Source: Channallabes apus (taxonomy: Eukaryota; Chordata; Actinopteri; Siluriformes; Clariidae). From it: a stretch of 64,000 nt of DNA. The notes below the pieces were generated by a model that was given only the letters and a program-made list of their open reading frames with translations, did not search any database and had not been told where the DNA came from. Positions 28,605 through 40,266 of the stretch are shown here, one piece after another. Position 1 is the first letter of the stretch. Each line of letters opens with the position of its first letter. The stretch covers positions 2,928,333-2,992,332 of the forward strand of contig CM060126.1 of the NCBI GenBank assembly GCA_030522415.1, read 5' to 3'. The position numbers and the translations under genes are program-made.

Positions 28605-29345
28605 AGTCACAAAGCAGTCTAGTTCATTTAAATGTTCTTTTATAATTCTATAATTCTAGCTAGTTTAAATGTTAGCCTTCTTCTATAATGCTGGTTAGTT
28701 TAAATGCTAGGCTTTTTACTATTAATACTAGTTAGTTTCAAAGTTAACTTATTAACTATACCACTGCTTAGCTTAGATTTTAGCATGCTAGCCATTAGTT
28801 AATGTTTGCTTGTTTAGAGATCATGCTAGCCTTTTGACTATAATTTAAGTTAGTTTAAATATTAGACTTTTTAGACTATTAGAATGTTAGCTTGTTTACA
28901 ATAATTGTAGTTAGTTTAAATGTTATCTTTGTTGGTGTAACAATAGCTAGTTTACATGCTAGCCTTTTTATTATATTGTTTGTTAGTTTAAATATTATCT
29001 TATTTGCTAAAATGTTGATTATTTTAAATGCTAATCTTTGTATTATAATGCTAGTTCGCCATGGTCTTTTTTACTACAATGCAAGCTACTTTAAATGCTA
29101 GACTTGCTAGTAAGTTTAAATGCTAGCCTGTTTACTGTAATCCTAGTTAGTTTTAGTTGTGAGCATTTTAAAGGTTAGCCTGTTTACTATGATACTAGTT
29201 GATGTTAGCTTGTTCGCTATAATGCTAGCTCGTTTATATTGTACCTGTTTCACTATAAAAATTGTTATTTTAAATGTTAGCTTGTTTTCGACAAGGCTAG
29301 TTCATTTCATTGCTAGCCTTTTCAGTTCATTTTAAATGTTACCGT
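28605..29345. repeat. degenerate minisatellite, unit about 45-60 bp
   Basis: A recurring block of TAGTTTAAATG(C/T)TAGCCT, a T-rich TTTACTATAATG and CTAGTTAG appears more than ten times with many substitutions and small indels. The unit resembles (GTTAGTTTAAATGCTAGCC)(TTTTTACTATAATGCTA). The apparent 69-codon frame at 28892-29101 is a translation of this repeat. Confidence 0.8.
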
Positions 29346-29583
29346 GACACACCACAGTAATACTGCTCTTACTCACACTCATTGTTCATTCTAACCACTA
29401 CACCACAATAGCATTAAAAAAAATGTAAATTAATTTAACATTTGTGGACTTTGAGTGTATGTGTGTGTGTGTTTGTGTGTTGTTAAGGTTGGATTAATGC
29501 TGTATATTAGGGCTGTGTATCAGCCCATTTTAGACACTAATCTGGTTTTACTGTAGCAGGTAACAGTGTGTCAGCAGTGATAC

Positions 29584-29594
29584 CCCCCCCCCCC

Positions 29595-29647
<53 letters not shown>
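29584..29647. repeat. poly(C) followed by (CA)n microsatellite
   Basis: About 11 C then about 26 CA units. Confidence 0.95.
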
Positions 29648-29649
<2 letters not shown>

Positions 29650-30080
29650 ACAAACACATGAATAACAAATAATCTGATTGCACAAGAAGCATCCCATGAA
29701 TGCAGATATAAAGTATAACAGCAATAGGTGACATTGTGCTTCACAGTTGTTATAATAATCATTAACCCCTGATGGTGCATGAAACAAGGGATTCTACACC
29801 CTACATAATGCACAAGGTTTCCATCCTACACTATGTGGGATTCAATCCCGGTTAGTTAGTCTCCATGCCTTTTGGCTGTGTTGTACCAGTAAGAATTTAC
29901 AACTACTTTCACTCCTGTTAATTACAAGAACTGTTGGTCGCTATCCGTCAATCACCCGCTCAACGTGAGTTCTGCCAGTCATGGAAGGATGTGTTGGCAA
30001 AGCTATATAACTGAAATAACTGATTAAGTAAACAACTAAATAATAAGCTGTTGAATGGCGTTTGAAGAACTGTTGTACAA
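29648..30080. other. intergenic; no gene recognised
   Basis: AT-rich unique-looking sequence, nothing further supported. Confidence 0.3.
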
Positions 30081-30229
30081 AAGCAATATCAAACTCAAAG
30101 TTGTGCTGTTGTGCTGAATATCCACACAGCTCTGATATCTTCAGCACTTGGGCAGCACCTTAGTGCTTATGGCCGCATCACAACTGTGCTGATATTCAGA
30201 ACAACAGCACAACTTTGAGTGTCATATTG
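30081..30229. repeat. long imperfect inverted repeat (41-base arms)
   Basis: The left arm (30081-30121: AGCAATATCAAACTCAAAGT, then TGTGCTGTTGTGCTGAATATC) matches the inverse complement of the right arm at about 38 of 41 positions. The 60-70 base spacer contains smaller inverted pieces of the same motif (CTGATAT, GTGCTGAT). Probably a MITE or its end; target duplication not identified. Confidence 0.65.
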
Positions 30230-31460
30230 CTTAGTTATACAGGAATTTAGTCCGACCGAGTAATCTGATTATACGATGATAAAGTGATGATATCAAGTGA
30301 TGATATTAGATGGTAACAACACTCGGATGTTTATCATACATGATCACTATTTGTATCACTCTGCATTAAAGTTGTTCTACAGTGGTTAATTACATTAATG
30401 GTGGGTTGCAGCAGGGGTGAGAGTAGGCCTGAACGGTCTGCAGCACCGAGGAGAGACCAGCTGCCTGCCAAAACCCACATTCACAACCAGTCACAGAAGC
30501 AAGAAAACTCATCTGATAATGTTATGTAATCTTATGTCAACAACACGCTGTCTCCTAAATAATTGCTTCCAAGTCATCTCGAATTTGCCTCTGAACCTGC
30601 CTCTGTGATATTTAGCACAACACTGCCTCTCATGTCATATTGCTTAAATGTAGTTAATATGTAGTTAATTCGTACGTTACTATGGCATGTACTGTAATGT
30701 AACAGTCAAACAACCAACAATTTCAATTGTGGACAAGAAACAGTTTGCATGTGTAATAATATCAACTACAACCTGCAAACTTTACTCTAAATCACACAAG
30801 CAATAAGTTTCACTAATCAATTTCAGATAATACAGTTTTCCATGTTTTTTTTATGTTGTCTGTGATAACGCCTTTGTTGTATTATTATAATTGTAAGGTC
30901 AAATATAAAAAATAGACATACAGAATTTCAAGATTTAATGGAATTAAATTAAACGTTACAACAAAGAAAATATTAAAATAAATATACTGAAACAATTTTC
31001 TTTTTTAATTGTTGTTGCAGATAAGAGTGCCCTGAAGCTGCAGTCCGATTTACATTTGACCTCCAGATTCTCTCTTTCTCTCTCTCTCAGTTTAATGCTT
31101 TTTATGCAAATTAAAATTTAATTATTTAAAATTTCAAACATCTTTCAATCTTGAACATAGTCAAATGTATTCTATTAGAAGTTTATGGTATACAAAACAT
31201 AACACTATTTAGCTAATTTCTAAACCTGTGTGTAGTGTTAGTAGTGTTGTTCTATTTGCAGACAATTTGGCAAATTTTTAGCATTTTTAAAATTTATTTT
31301 ATTAAAAATGCAAAGTTACTTGACAACAGGTTAAGAAATTATGAATAATAGGCTAGTGATGGTCCATTCACTAGATTTTTAGCACTTTATAACCTGTAAG
31401 CTGTATAAATATATATGGTCTGTAGCTGGAGACTAAAGATATAATTTCAGTATTATTATT

Positions 31461-31496
<36 letters not shown>

Positions 31497-31628
31497 TTTT
31501 ATTATTTTTTTATTAAATTTTTATTTATTATTTATTTTCAATTAGAAATTCAGCACTGTTAGCTAGCATTAGGTTTTTAAAAAATATACATTATATATGT
31601 GATATATGAATGGGAGAAATTCAATATA
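30230..31628. other. intergenic; no gene recognised
   Basis: AT-rich with a short CT run near 31070-31090 and (AAT)n at 31466-31496. Nothing coding supported. Confidence 0.4.
31466..31496. repeat. (AAT)n microsatellite
   Basis: About 10 AAT units. Confidence 0.9.
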
Positions 31629-33249
31629 CAGTGGTGTGAAAAACTATTTGCCCCCTTCCTGATTTCTTATTCTTTTGCATGTTTGTCAGACTTAAATGTT
31701 TCTGATCATCAAAAACCATTAACTATTAGTCAAAGATAACATAATTGAACACAAAATGCAGTTTTTAAATGAAGGTTTACGTTATTAAGGGAGAAAAAAA
31801 ACTCCAAATCTACATGGCCCTGTGTGAAAAAGTGATTGCCCCCCTTGTTAAAAAATAACTTAACTGTGGTTTATCACACCTGAGTTCAATTTCTGTAGTC
31901 ACCCCCAGGCCTGATTACTGCCACACCTGTTTCAATCAAGAAATCACTTAAATAGGAGCTACCTGACACAGAGAAGTAGACCAGAAGCACCTCAAAAGCT
32001 AGACATCATGCCAAGATCCAAAGAAATTCAGGAACAAATGAGAACAAAAGTAATTGAGATCTATCAGTCTGGTAAAGGTTATAAAGCCATTTCTAAAGCT
32101 TTGGGACTCCAGCGAACCACAGTGAGAGCCATTATCCACAAATGGCAAAAACATGGAACAGTGGTGAATCTTCCCAGGAGTGGCCGGCCGACCAAAATTA
32201 TCCCAAGAGCGCAGAGACGACTCATCCGAGAGGCCACAAAAGACCCCAGGACAACATCTAAAGAACTGCAGGCCTCACTTGCCTCAATTAAGGTCAGTGT
32301 TCATGACTCCACCATAAGAAAGAGACTGGGCAAAAACGGCCTGCATGGCAGATTTCCAAGGCGCAAACCACTTTTAAGCAAAAAGAACATTAAGGCTCGT
32401 CTCAATTTTGCTAAAAAAACATCTCAATGATTGCCAAGACTTTTGGGAAAATACCTTGTGGACCGACGAGACAAAAGTTGAACTTTTTGGAAGGTGCGTG
32501 TCCCGTTACATCTGGCGTAAAAGTAACACAGAATTTCAGAAGAAGAACATCATACCAACAGTAAAATATGGTGGTGGTAGTGTGATGGTCTGGGGTTGTT
32601 TTGCTGCTTCAGGACCTGGAAGGCTTGCTGTGATAGATGGAACCATGAATTCTACTGTCTACCAAAAAATCCTGAAGGAGAATGTCCGGCCATCTGTTCG
32701 TCAACTCAAGCTGAAGCGATCTTGGGTGCTGCAGCAGGACAATGACCCAAAACACACCAGCAAATCCACCTCTGAATGGCTGAAGAAAAATAAAATGAAG
32801 ACTTTGGAGTGGCCTAGTCAAAGTCCTGACCTGAATCCTATTGAGATGTTGTGGCATGACCTTAAAAAGGCGGTTCATGCTAGAAAACCCTCAAATAAAG
32901 CTGAATTACAACAATTCTGCAAAGATGAGTGGGACAAAATTCCTCCAGAGCGCTGTAAAAGACTCGATGCAAGTTATCGCAAACGCTTGATTGCAGTTAT
33001 TGCTGCTAAGGGTGACCCAACCAGTTATTAGGTTCAGGGGGCAATTACTTTTTCACACAGGGCCACGTAGGGTTGGATTTTTTTTCTCCCTAAATAATAA
33101 AACCCCTCATTTAAAAACTGCATTTTGTGTTTACTTGTGTTATCTTTGACTAATAGTTAAATGTGTTTGATGATCAGAAACATTTTGTGTGACAAACATG
33201 CAAAAGAATAAGAAATCAGGAGGGGGGCAAATAGTTTTTCACACCACTG
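31629..33249 (+). mobile_element. full-length Tc1-like transposon, copy 2
   Basis: 1621 bp flanked by TA (31627-31628, 33250-33251), with the same IR/DR ends as the copy at 21750 and near-identical sequence throughout; only scattered substitutions are visible. Both copies have the same orientation, about 9.9 kb apart. Confidence 0.95.
32008..33031 (+). pseudogene. Tc1-like transposase with a one-base frameshift, catalytic triad otherwise intact
   Basis: The frame starts like copy 1 (MPRSKEIQEQMRTK) but an A-run of seven instead of six at 32413-32419 shifts it after LNFAKK, so translation stops within a few codons. The second part continues in another frame to 33031. It retains the first catalytic aspartate (WTDETK), the second (QQDNDPKH) and the glutamate (LNPIE). 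Other differences from copy 1 include Lys for Asn at residue 23, Ile for Thr at 65, Lys for Asn at 85 and Ala for Asp at 89. A short N-terminal DNA-binding fragment could still be made. Confidence 0.93.
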
Positions 33250-33251
33250 TA

Positions 33252-34393
33252 AGAGAAATTGAAGAATTGGAGAAATTTTAATATAAATAAATCCAAAGTA
33301 TGTTTTATATTTGACATTATCTTATGTTGAACTTTCCTTAGGCAATTTTGCAAATTAGTGCCTATGATAAGTTATATATTATATTTATTTTTTATTTTAC
33401 ATTTATTATAATATCAGAATTATTGTTTTTGGCATATAATTTGTGCAGAATATTTAACATTAAGGTTCTGAATATATTATAATCTAATGAAATTTTGTAC
33501 TGTTAGATAATACAATAAATTTTAATAATTGTTTAAAAAAACAGTTTATGCTATACTTTGCCTAATTATCTATGACTTACTTGTTGAGTTGTTTTAATTT
33601 TTTACTGAATTACTTATTTGTCATACATTCTATGTTCATGTACTTAATTGTTTACATGTTTATATTGTATTCTATGTATAAGCTGCATGTTGATCCTAAT
33701 ATTGCTAGTATGAAGTGACACTATTTCTCTTCAGAGCTGATCAGCTGTATTAGTGGAGCTCAACCTCGTCCTCTAGTGCCCCCTATTGGTATCATTACTA
33801 CATTAACGGCCATGAGTGATTTAACAAATTGCAATATTATACATTTTAAGCATTTTATTTCAGTTGATCGATTTAGCAGAAGAATAATTACATTATATAC
33901 GTAAAGTTTTGTATACCGTATAATATTAATCAATTTAATAATATCATAATCAATACTCCTCAATAGCTCTCTAAGAAATGTAATGGAGGAAAAGACGCAT
34001 ATCCACATTTGGTTCTGTTTTATAATTGTATTATTATTATTATTATTATTATTATTGTGACCAAAAACACTGATCTTACTCCTTATCACCCACCAGGTGG
34101 CGTAAGAGAGTTAAAACAATTCAGAATAAATATACTAATTTCAGATCATCAGGTGAGTCCAGAGAATGAATCATACAAATGTTGATGTATCTTGTAAAAT
34201 ATGTAAAATATAATGAATAATAAAAATACAAAAAAAGTTTGTTGTACAAATATATTGTTCTTCGCTTTTTTTTTGTATAAGTGAAGTCGTCTGGACAGCG
34301 GTGTGTGTGTGGGAGAATTAAACACATTCATAAGAGAAGGTTATGATCTGAGATAAGTTCAAATTGTAGAAATATGGCTATACATTATACTTT
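33252..34393. other. intergenic; no gene recognised
   Basis: AT-rich, with (ATT)n near 34028-34056. Nothing coding supported. Confidence 0.4.
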
Positions 34394-35291
34394 CCATTTT
34401 ATTAGGTACACCTTCCTAACCCTAGGTTAGACCTCTTTTTGCCTCTTCATGGCATAGATTTAACAAGGTGATGTAAACATTCCTTGGACAATGGATTTTG
34501 GTCCATATTGACATAAGAGCCGCTCTATTGGATGGAAATCTGGTGACTGTGGAGGCCGTGTGACTACAGTGACCTCACTGTCATGTTAAAGAAACCAGAT
34601 TGATATAATTTTAGCTTTGTAACATGGCGTGTTATCCTGTGGGTGGACGCGGTCAGTAACACTTCTCAGGTACGCTGTGTCATTTAACCATGTTCAGTTG
34701 GTCCTAAGAGGCCCAAAGTTTGCCCAAAAAATCTCCCCCACACCATTACACCACCACCAGCCTGAACCACTGATACAAGGCAGGATGGATCCATACTGTC
34801 ATGTCGTTCATGCAAAATTCTAACCCGACCATCTGAATTCTCTGTCACTGGAGAAATGGAGACTCATCAGACCAGGCGACATTTTTCCGATTTCCTGTTG
34901 TCCCGTTTTGGAGAACCCATGTGACCTGTAGCCTCGGTTTCATGTCTTAGCTGACAGCAGAACATCTCCTTCAAGGTGTGCGTTCAGAGGTGCTCTTCAG
35001 AGGTTATTTGAGTTCCTGTTGCATTTCTATCAGATCGAACCAGTGTCTCGATTCTCCTCTGACCTCTGGCATTATACTGACTGTATATTTTTGCACCATT
35101 CCCTGCAAACACTAGAGATGATTGTGTGTGATAATCCCAGTAGATCAGCCGTAGATCAACAACCATGCCACGCTCAACAACTACCATGTTCAGCAGAACA
35201 TGCCCACATGCACTGAGTTGCTGCCATGTGATTGGCTGATTAGATATTTGCGTTAACCAGAAATCAAACAGGCGTACCTAATGAAGTGAGC
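34394..35291. mobile_element. TIR element of the TTATTAGGTACACCT family
   Basis: The left end CCATTTTATTAGGTACACCT and the right end GGCGTACCTAATGAAGTGAG are imperfect inverse complements. This end sequence is common in fish repeats. The interior (ACATCTCCTTCAAGGTGTGC, CATGTGATTGGCTGATTAGA) has only broken frames. Superfamily not assigned. Confidence 0.65.
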
Positions 35292-35886
35292 GTACGTTCT
35301 ATATATAACCTGAATGTCAGTATTCGATCCGCTGTGTTCTCAGAGGGTTTGAAATTTAAATCTCCAGCGATTCATGTTGAAGTGTGTGTGTGTGTGTGTG
35401 ATGTTATGTTAGGTAAAAAAAAAATTCAAATGTGTTAAATTTTCTACAAATGAAAATAACAACACCACTTCCTTTACCAGCTAGATGAGTGTGATGTAGA
35501 TAATTCTATCAAGGAGGAGGAGCTTAGCTTAACTTATCTTCAGTCATGGTTTCATAAGCAACAAGCGTTTTAGATGTAAGAGGTCTAATATTAAACGGCA
35601 CGGAGGTGCTGGCTGTGCGTTCAGTTTGGTGTAACTGTATGCTAATTAGCTAACCAAAACCAACTTTCTGTGAACGTACACAGTCTCAGCACAGTGGAAC
35701 CTGAGCGTCGACTCGATCAGGCTAGCAGGTGGTCGGTTTAGCTGCTCGCGCGCTCCCTGGCCCGGGCTCTGGCTCTGTCACTGATTAACCAGCCTTTTTA
35801 TGTGCCTGTGAGCTATGAGGTTTTTCTTGTTTCACTTCACCGCACTACAGGAAACTGAAACGTTCAGCAGTGCAGCTTTGCAAAGT

Positions 35887-35924
<38 letters not shown>

Positions 35925-35936
35925 ACACACATACAC
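35887..35936. repeat. (CA)n microsatellite
   Basis: CA run with two AT interruptions. Confidence 0.95.
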
Positions 35937-35993
35937 ACGCGCGGCCAACTATGTCTACAAACCGTTAAGAAAGGCAACACTTACACACTACCT

Positions 35994-36067
<74 letters not shown>
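35994..36067. repeat. (CA)n microsatellite, 74 bp
   Basis: About 37 uninterrupted CA units upstream of map4k1. Confidence 0.97.
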
Positions 36068-36069
<2 letters not shown>

Positions 36070-36308
36070 TGGGCCTGCCAAACAGGAAATAAAACCAAAC
36101 TTAATTTAAATGAACCACATAGAGAGGGAGGAGAGGAGAGAGTGTGAATGTGTGTGTGTGTGTGTGAATGTGTGTATGTGTGTGTCAGAGGGAGGTTCTA
36201 GTACGTGAGGAGGAAGAAGGCATGCAGCTCTTTTTTTAATTTTTATTTGAGAGCAACTGAGTGGATCTGCTGCACTAAAAAACATCACTCAGAGAACATC
36301 GCTCTCTC

Positions 36309-36313
36309 ACACT

Positions 36314-36345
<32 letters not shown>

Positions 36346-36383
36346 CATACACAGACACAGACACAAATACACACTCTCTCACA
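36309..36383. repeat. compound (CA)n repeat with TA and GA interruptions
   Basis: CA-rich run immediately before the map4k1 start region. Confidence 0.85.
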
Positions 36384-36384
36384 C

Positions 36385-36429
36385 ATGCAGAAGATTGTGT
36401 GTCCAATGCTTGTGTGTTTGTTGCCGTGA
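36385..36429 (+). promoter_or_regulatory. upstream open reading frame in the map4k1 leader
   Basis: A 14-codon frame ([14 protein letters not shown]) ends with TGA at 36427-36429, just two bases before the main ATG at 36432. A second out-of-frame ATG at 36406 lies within it in the same frame. If this sequence is in the mature leader, termination so close to the main start would favour reinitiation or restrict translation. Confidence 0.5.
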
Positions 36430-36431
36430 CG

Positions 36432-36539
36432 ATGGACTCTCAGCACCGAGCCGCGCTGGACATCTCCACCAAGAACCCACAGGATGACTTCGAGATGCTG
36501 CTGCGGGTCGGAGGAGGGACGTATGGAGAGGTGTACAAG
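36432..36539 (+). CDS. map4k1: map4k1 coding exon 1
   Basis: 36 codons, [10 protein letters not shown] to [10 protein letters not shown] (glycine-rich loop). The donor GTCAGA is weak at positions +3 and +4 but keeps the frame into exon 2. Confidence 0.9.
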
Positions 36540-38046
36540 GTCAGAGGTCAAGTAAAACAATGGACGGGGGGGGGGGGGGGGGGATTTATGAGAGAAATAA
36601 GAACAGAGCAAGTGAGAGAGACAAAGAGGGATGGTGTCTCAAAATAAGGAGAAAAAGAAGAACCTTAAACGTAAAAAAAGCAAAACTGACTGCGACGAAT
36701 ATGAAAAGAGAAAGAAAGGAGAGAAGGATGAAAGAAAGAATGGCTAACTAACTGTGATAGCTTATTAGTTTAGACAAATGTGAAAGGACGGATTAGAACA
36801 AAAGAGAGTAAAGTTGACAATTAAATGAGGTGAAAGAACGAAAGAAGGAAAGAAAGAAAGAAAAACAAACTTCCTGTTTTTAGAATCTCTAGCTTGTGTC
36901 TTCCAACGTAGTTACTTTTGGTCTGACACAGAAAAGAGTAAGAAAAGAAAAGAAAGAATGAAAGATAGAAAACGACATTCTTATATGTCTATATGACTCG
37001 TAGAATTGATGTGCGTGAAAAAAAATGGATGAAAGACAAAAAAGAAAGGGGAAAAAAAAAACAATAAATAAAACAGTACATGCTGCATTTTCAACCAGAA
37101 CCCGAACAGGAACAGTAGCACATGTTGAGGTACAGACATGAAAGGTGTGAACTTTTACTTGTGTGTATAAGGTGACAGAGGTCAAAGGTTAGAGGGTCAG
37201 CATTAGACTCAAGATGATTTAGATTTTTAATAGTCTTTAGTTGGTAGACAGGGAAGAAAGCAGGAAATGAAAGGACCTGGTACTGTATATTAGGGATTGT
37301 GTTGAGATGTCAGTGTGACAGGTACATCATCATTATTTAAATTGCAAAATAAATGATAACAATAATAAGGTACGATTGTATGACATGTAACAAAAAGTAA
37401 GCAGCGTTATTCTGACAGCAAGCAAGTTACAGGTTTATACAGTAGTAGTGCATTCACTTTAATACATTATCGTTTCTATAGTAACGGCTCATTCAAATCT
37501 ATATTTCATGTACATCAAACAAAAAAACATTTATACAGTGAACAATGTTTTCTGCAAATTTTTACATATCCAGTATATATATATATAGAGGAGGAGGAGG
37601 AGTGACCAGTGTCAGTGCTTTGTCACAGGTAGTCTTCAGGATGGTAACGTGACATGCTGCGTACAGAACAGGGAATTTGAATGTAAGTGACAGCAGGTAG
37701 TAACTTGTTCATTATTTTTTCACCTATGTTCTGCAACCTTAAAGGTTTTATACATGGTGAAAAAGTACAATGTGACCTATTTTACTAAACACTAAACATT
37801 GTGATTATTGGTCAGTTGCTTGCGATACAAGACGACAAGAGGAATAAAAGATTTCAGGACATCCTGTTAATTGGAGAGAAAAAAAAAAGAGCTGTAACTC
37901 CACTTGACGTCAGGCTGCACCTCACCATCTTGGGGTTGTTTTTTTTAAAACATATATATATATATATCTTGCAAGAGTGAAACCGTTGTAAGCAAACATG
38001 TTTTTTTAGACCAAAGGTCATTCAACAGCTTTGCTAGCACTCAGTC

Positions 38047-38086
<40 letters not shown>

Positions 38087-40231
38087 CCTGTGTAATGTAT
38101 TTGCTGGCATTGTTGGAGACAGTGATGTCAAGAAATTGTTCATTAATATTTCTTTAATTAGCTTAGAGTTATAAACGAGCCAACGTTGGTGCTGTACATC
38201 AGAAGAGTTCCTGCAGGACTGATACAAATGCTGTTCTTACGTACTGTATAATGGTGCCTACAACCTGTGATGCATCGATCTTTTAGTGAAACCACCTTCC
38301 AACCCTGGAATGCCATTCTCCAGCATCTCTGTGGTTGCTCTTCATTTTCCCACTTCCAGTTTGACCCAGTGGTTGTTGAGTTTCAGGCAATGTTTTGTGC
38401 GATGTTGAACCTCAACCCGACGTTGTGTTGTGCTCTCGACAGCTGTGTGTAGTGTGAGTTCTCTTTTAGTGTGTGTGTTGTGTGTAAGACAGAAGTGCGT
38501 TCATGTACGACAGAAGCAGTTCGTGTATTTTTAACAGTGAACTGAGGACATTTCATTGTGAATGCTTATTGTTGAGTCATTATGTTTTAGGTGACTGTAA
38601 ATAGATAAAAGTTATAACTTATATATAGGGTATAAAGTAAATAAATACAAAACTGCAAATGGAATAAGAGGAATAAAACACTTCAGGTTGTGTTCTTATA
38701 GGAAATGACTTAACTCTGCTCTGGGTATCAATTACTCCGCTTCATGTCGACTCGCATCACACCCGCCTTGTGTTGATTATTTTCCTATATCTGCAAGCGT
38801 CAGTGTGTCAGCGGTTCGTTTTTTTGTTCATTTTTCCGAGAAAAATTAAAAGACCCCCCTCCGTTTTTATTTTTCGTTGCCCGGAACTGAGGTCTCGTTT
38901 CAAAACATGTCTTACGTAAATCAGATTCTTACTCCGTTGCTCTGGTGTGAACTTGTGCTTCGGACTCAATTGACTTGCATGTGAAAACAGATCTACAACA
39001 TTTCCTAAACACATTGCTATAAGCTTCGCTAAGCAGCTACAGTAGGAGATTCTCTCAACACACCTCTGACATTGGATAGAGAACACGATGCGAAGAACCG
39101 CCTACTTTATCAGGATGTAGCCACTGAAGGTTGATGTTGCAAACTTCCAATCACAGGTTGTTATTTATCTAGCTAAATAGAATTGAATTGAATACAATTT
39201 TCCCCACAGATCATCCAGACTCTCACATGTTCTTTCCCTTTTAGTGATGCTGTGAAATACGGTTACTTTCCAAAATGATAACTTGCTCCCTATGCCAACT
39301 GAAATAACTGTTTGCACCCATGCTTTTTATGATGATAACACACACACACACATGCACGTTTATATTATATAAAGTTATTCAATTGTTCTTGTGAATTTGT
39401 TAGAATTTATTCTAGTACAGTGTTGAATCTCCCTTCATGCTGTTCCATTACACCAGTGCAGGGGAGAGTCAACCTCCAGAATTCCTTTTAATGGAAAGTT
39501 CAGTCGAGAACTGAATGCTAGGTGCTTTTTATCCCCTCTGAGTCCTCCGATGTGTGAGTGGGTTGCTAGAGTCATGGTATATTATAATTAGGTGTCAGGA
39601 GTCAAGGATTAGAGTTAAGGTTTTAGGGTTAAAGTTTAGGATCAGAGTGGCTTTGGGGTTGAAACAAAAGTTTATGATAAAAATTTCCGTTGTGATTTAT
39701 TCTTGAAACTTAATTTTAAGATTAGAGTTGGGTTTAGCATTAGTGTTTAAAATAAGAGTTGAATTTTAGAAGTAGTTTTTATTTAGGATTATGTAAGGCT
39801 TAAGTTAAAGTTTAGGATTACAGTTAAAATGTTAGCGCGTGATGTTAGAATTACAGTTGGAATGAAGGATTAAAGTTAGATTTTAGGGTTAGAATTTAGT
39901 TTAGGATTAGTAGATTATTAGATTTATAATTAGAGCTAGGTTTTAGTTAAACTTTAGGATTGTAGTTAGAAAGTTAAAGTTTAGAGTTACAGTTGGAATT
40001 TAGGATTAATATTTAGTGTTCAAGTTTAGTATTGAGTGAAAGTTTAGAATTAGTAGAGATTTCTGATTAGATTTTAAGGATTTAGTTGGATGAGAATTTG
40101 GGATTTAAGTGCAGGATTACGTTGAGAGCTTTAGAGTTTAGGACTGTAGTTAAACAGTGGTTTAGATTTGTGGGTTTTATTGCTGTTTCTCTCTCCTTCT
40201 GCATGTGTGTGTAAGTGTAAGTGTGTGTGCA

Positions 40232-40266
<35 letters not shown>

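Larger units (their letters stand above)
35292..36384. promoter_or_regulatory. map4k1 5' flank, rich in (CA)n; promoter not delimited
   Basis: Holds (GT)n near 35383-35400, a relatively GC-rich segment at 35685-35790 (GCTCGCGCGCTCCCTGGCCC), (CA)n at 35887-35936 and 35994-36067, and GT/GA repeats at 36150-36190. No TATA box or start site can be fixed. The GC-rich patch about 650-750 bases upstream of the ATG is the best promoter guess. Confidence 0.3.

Noticed and set aside
28892..29101. 69-codon hydrophobic frame
   Set aside because: It is the translation of a degenerate minisatellite.
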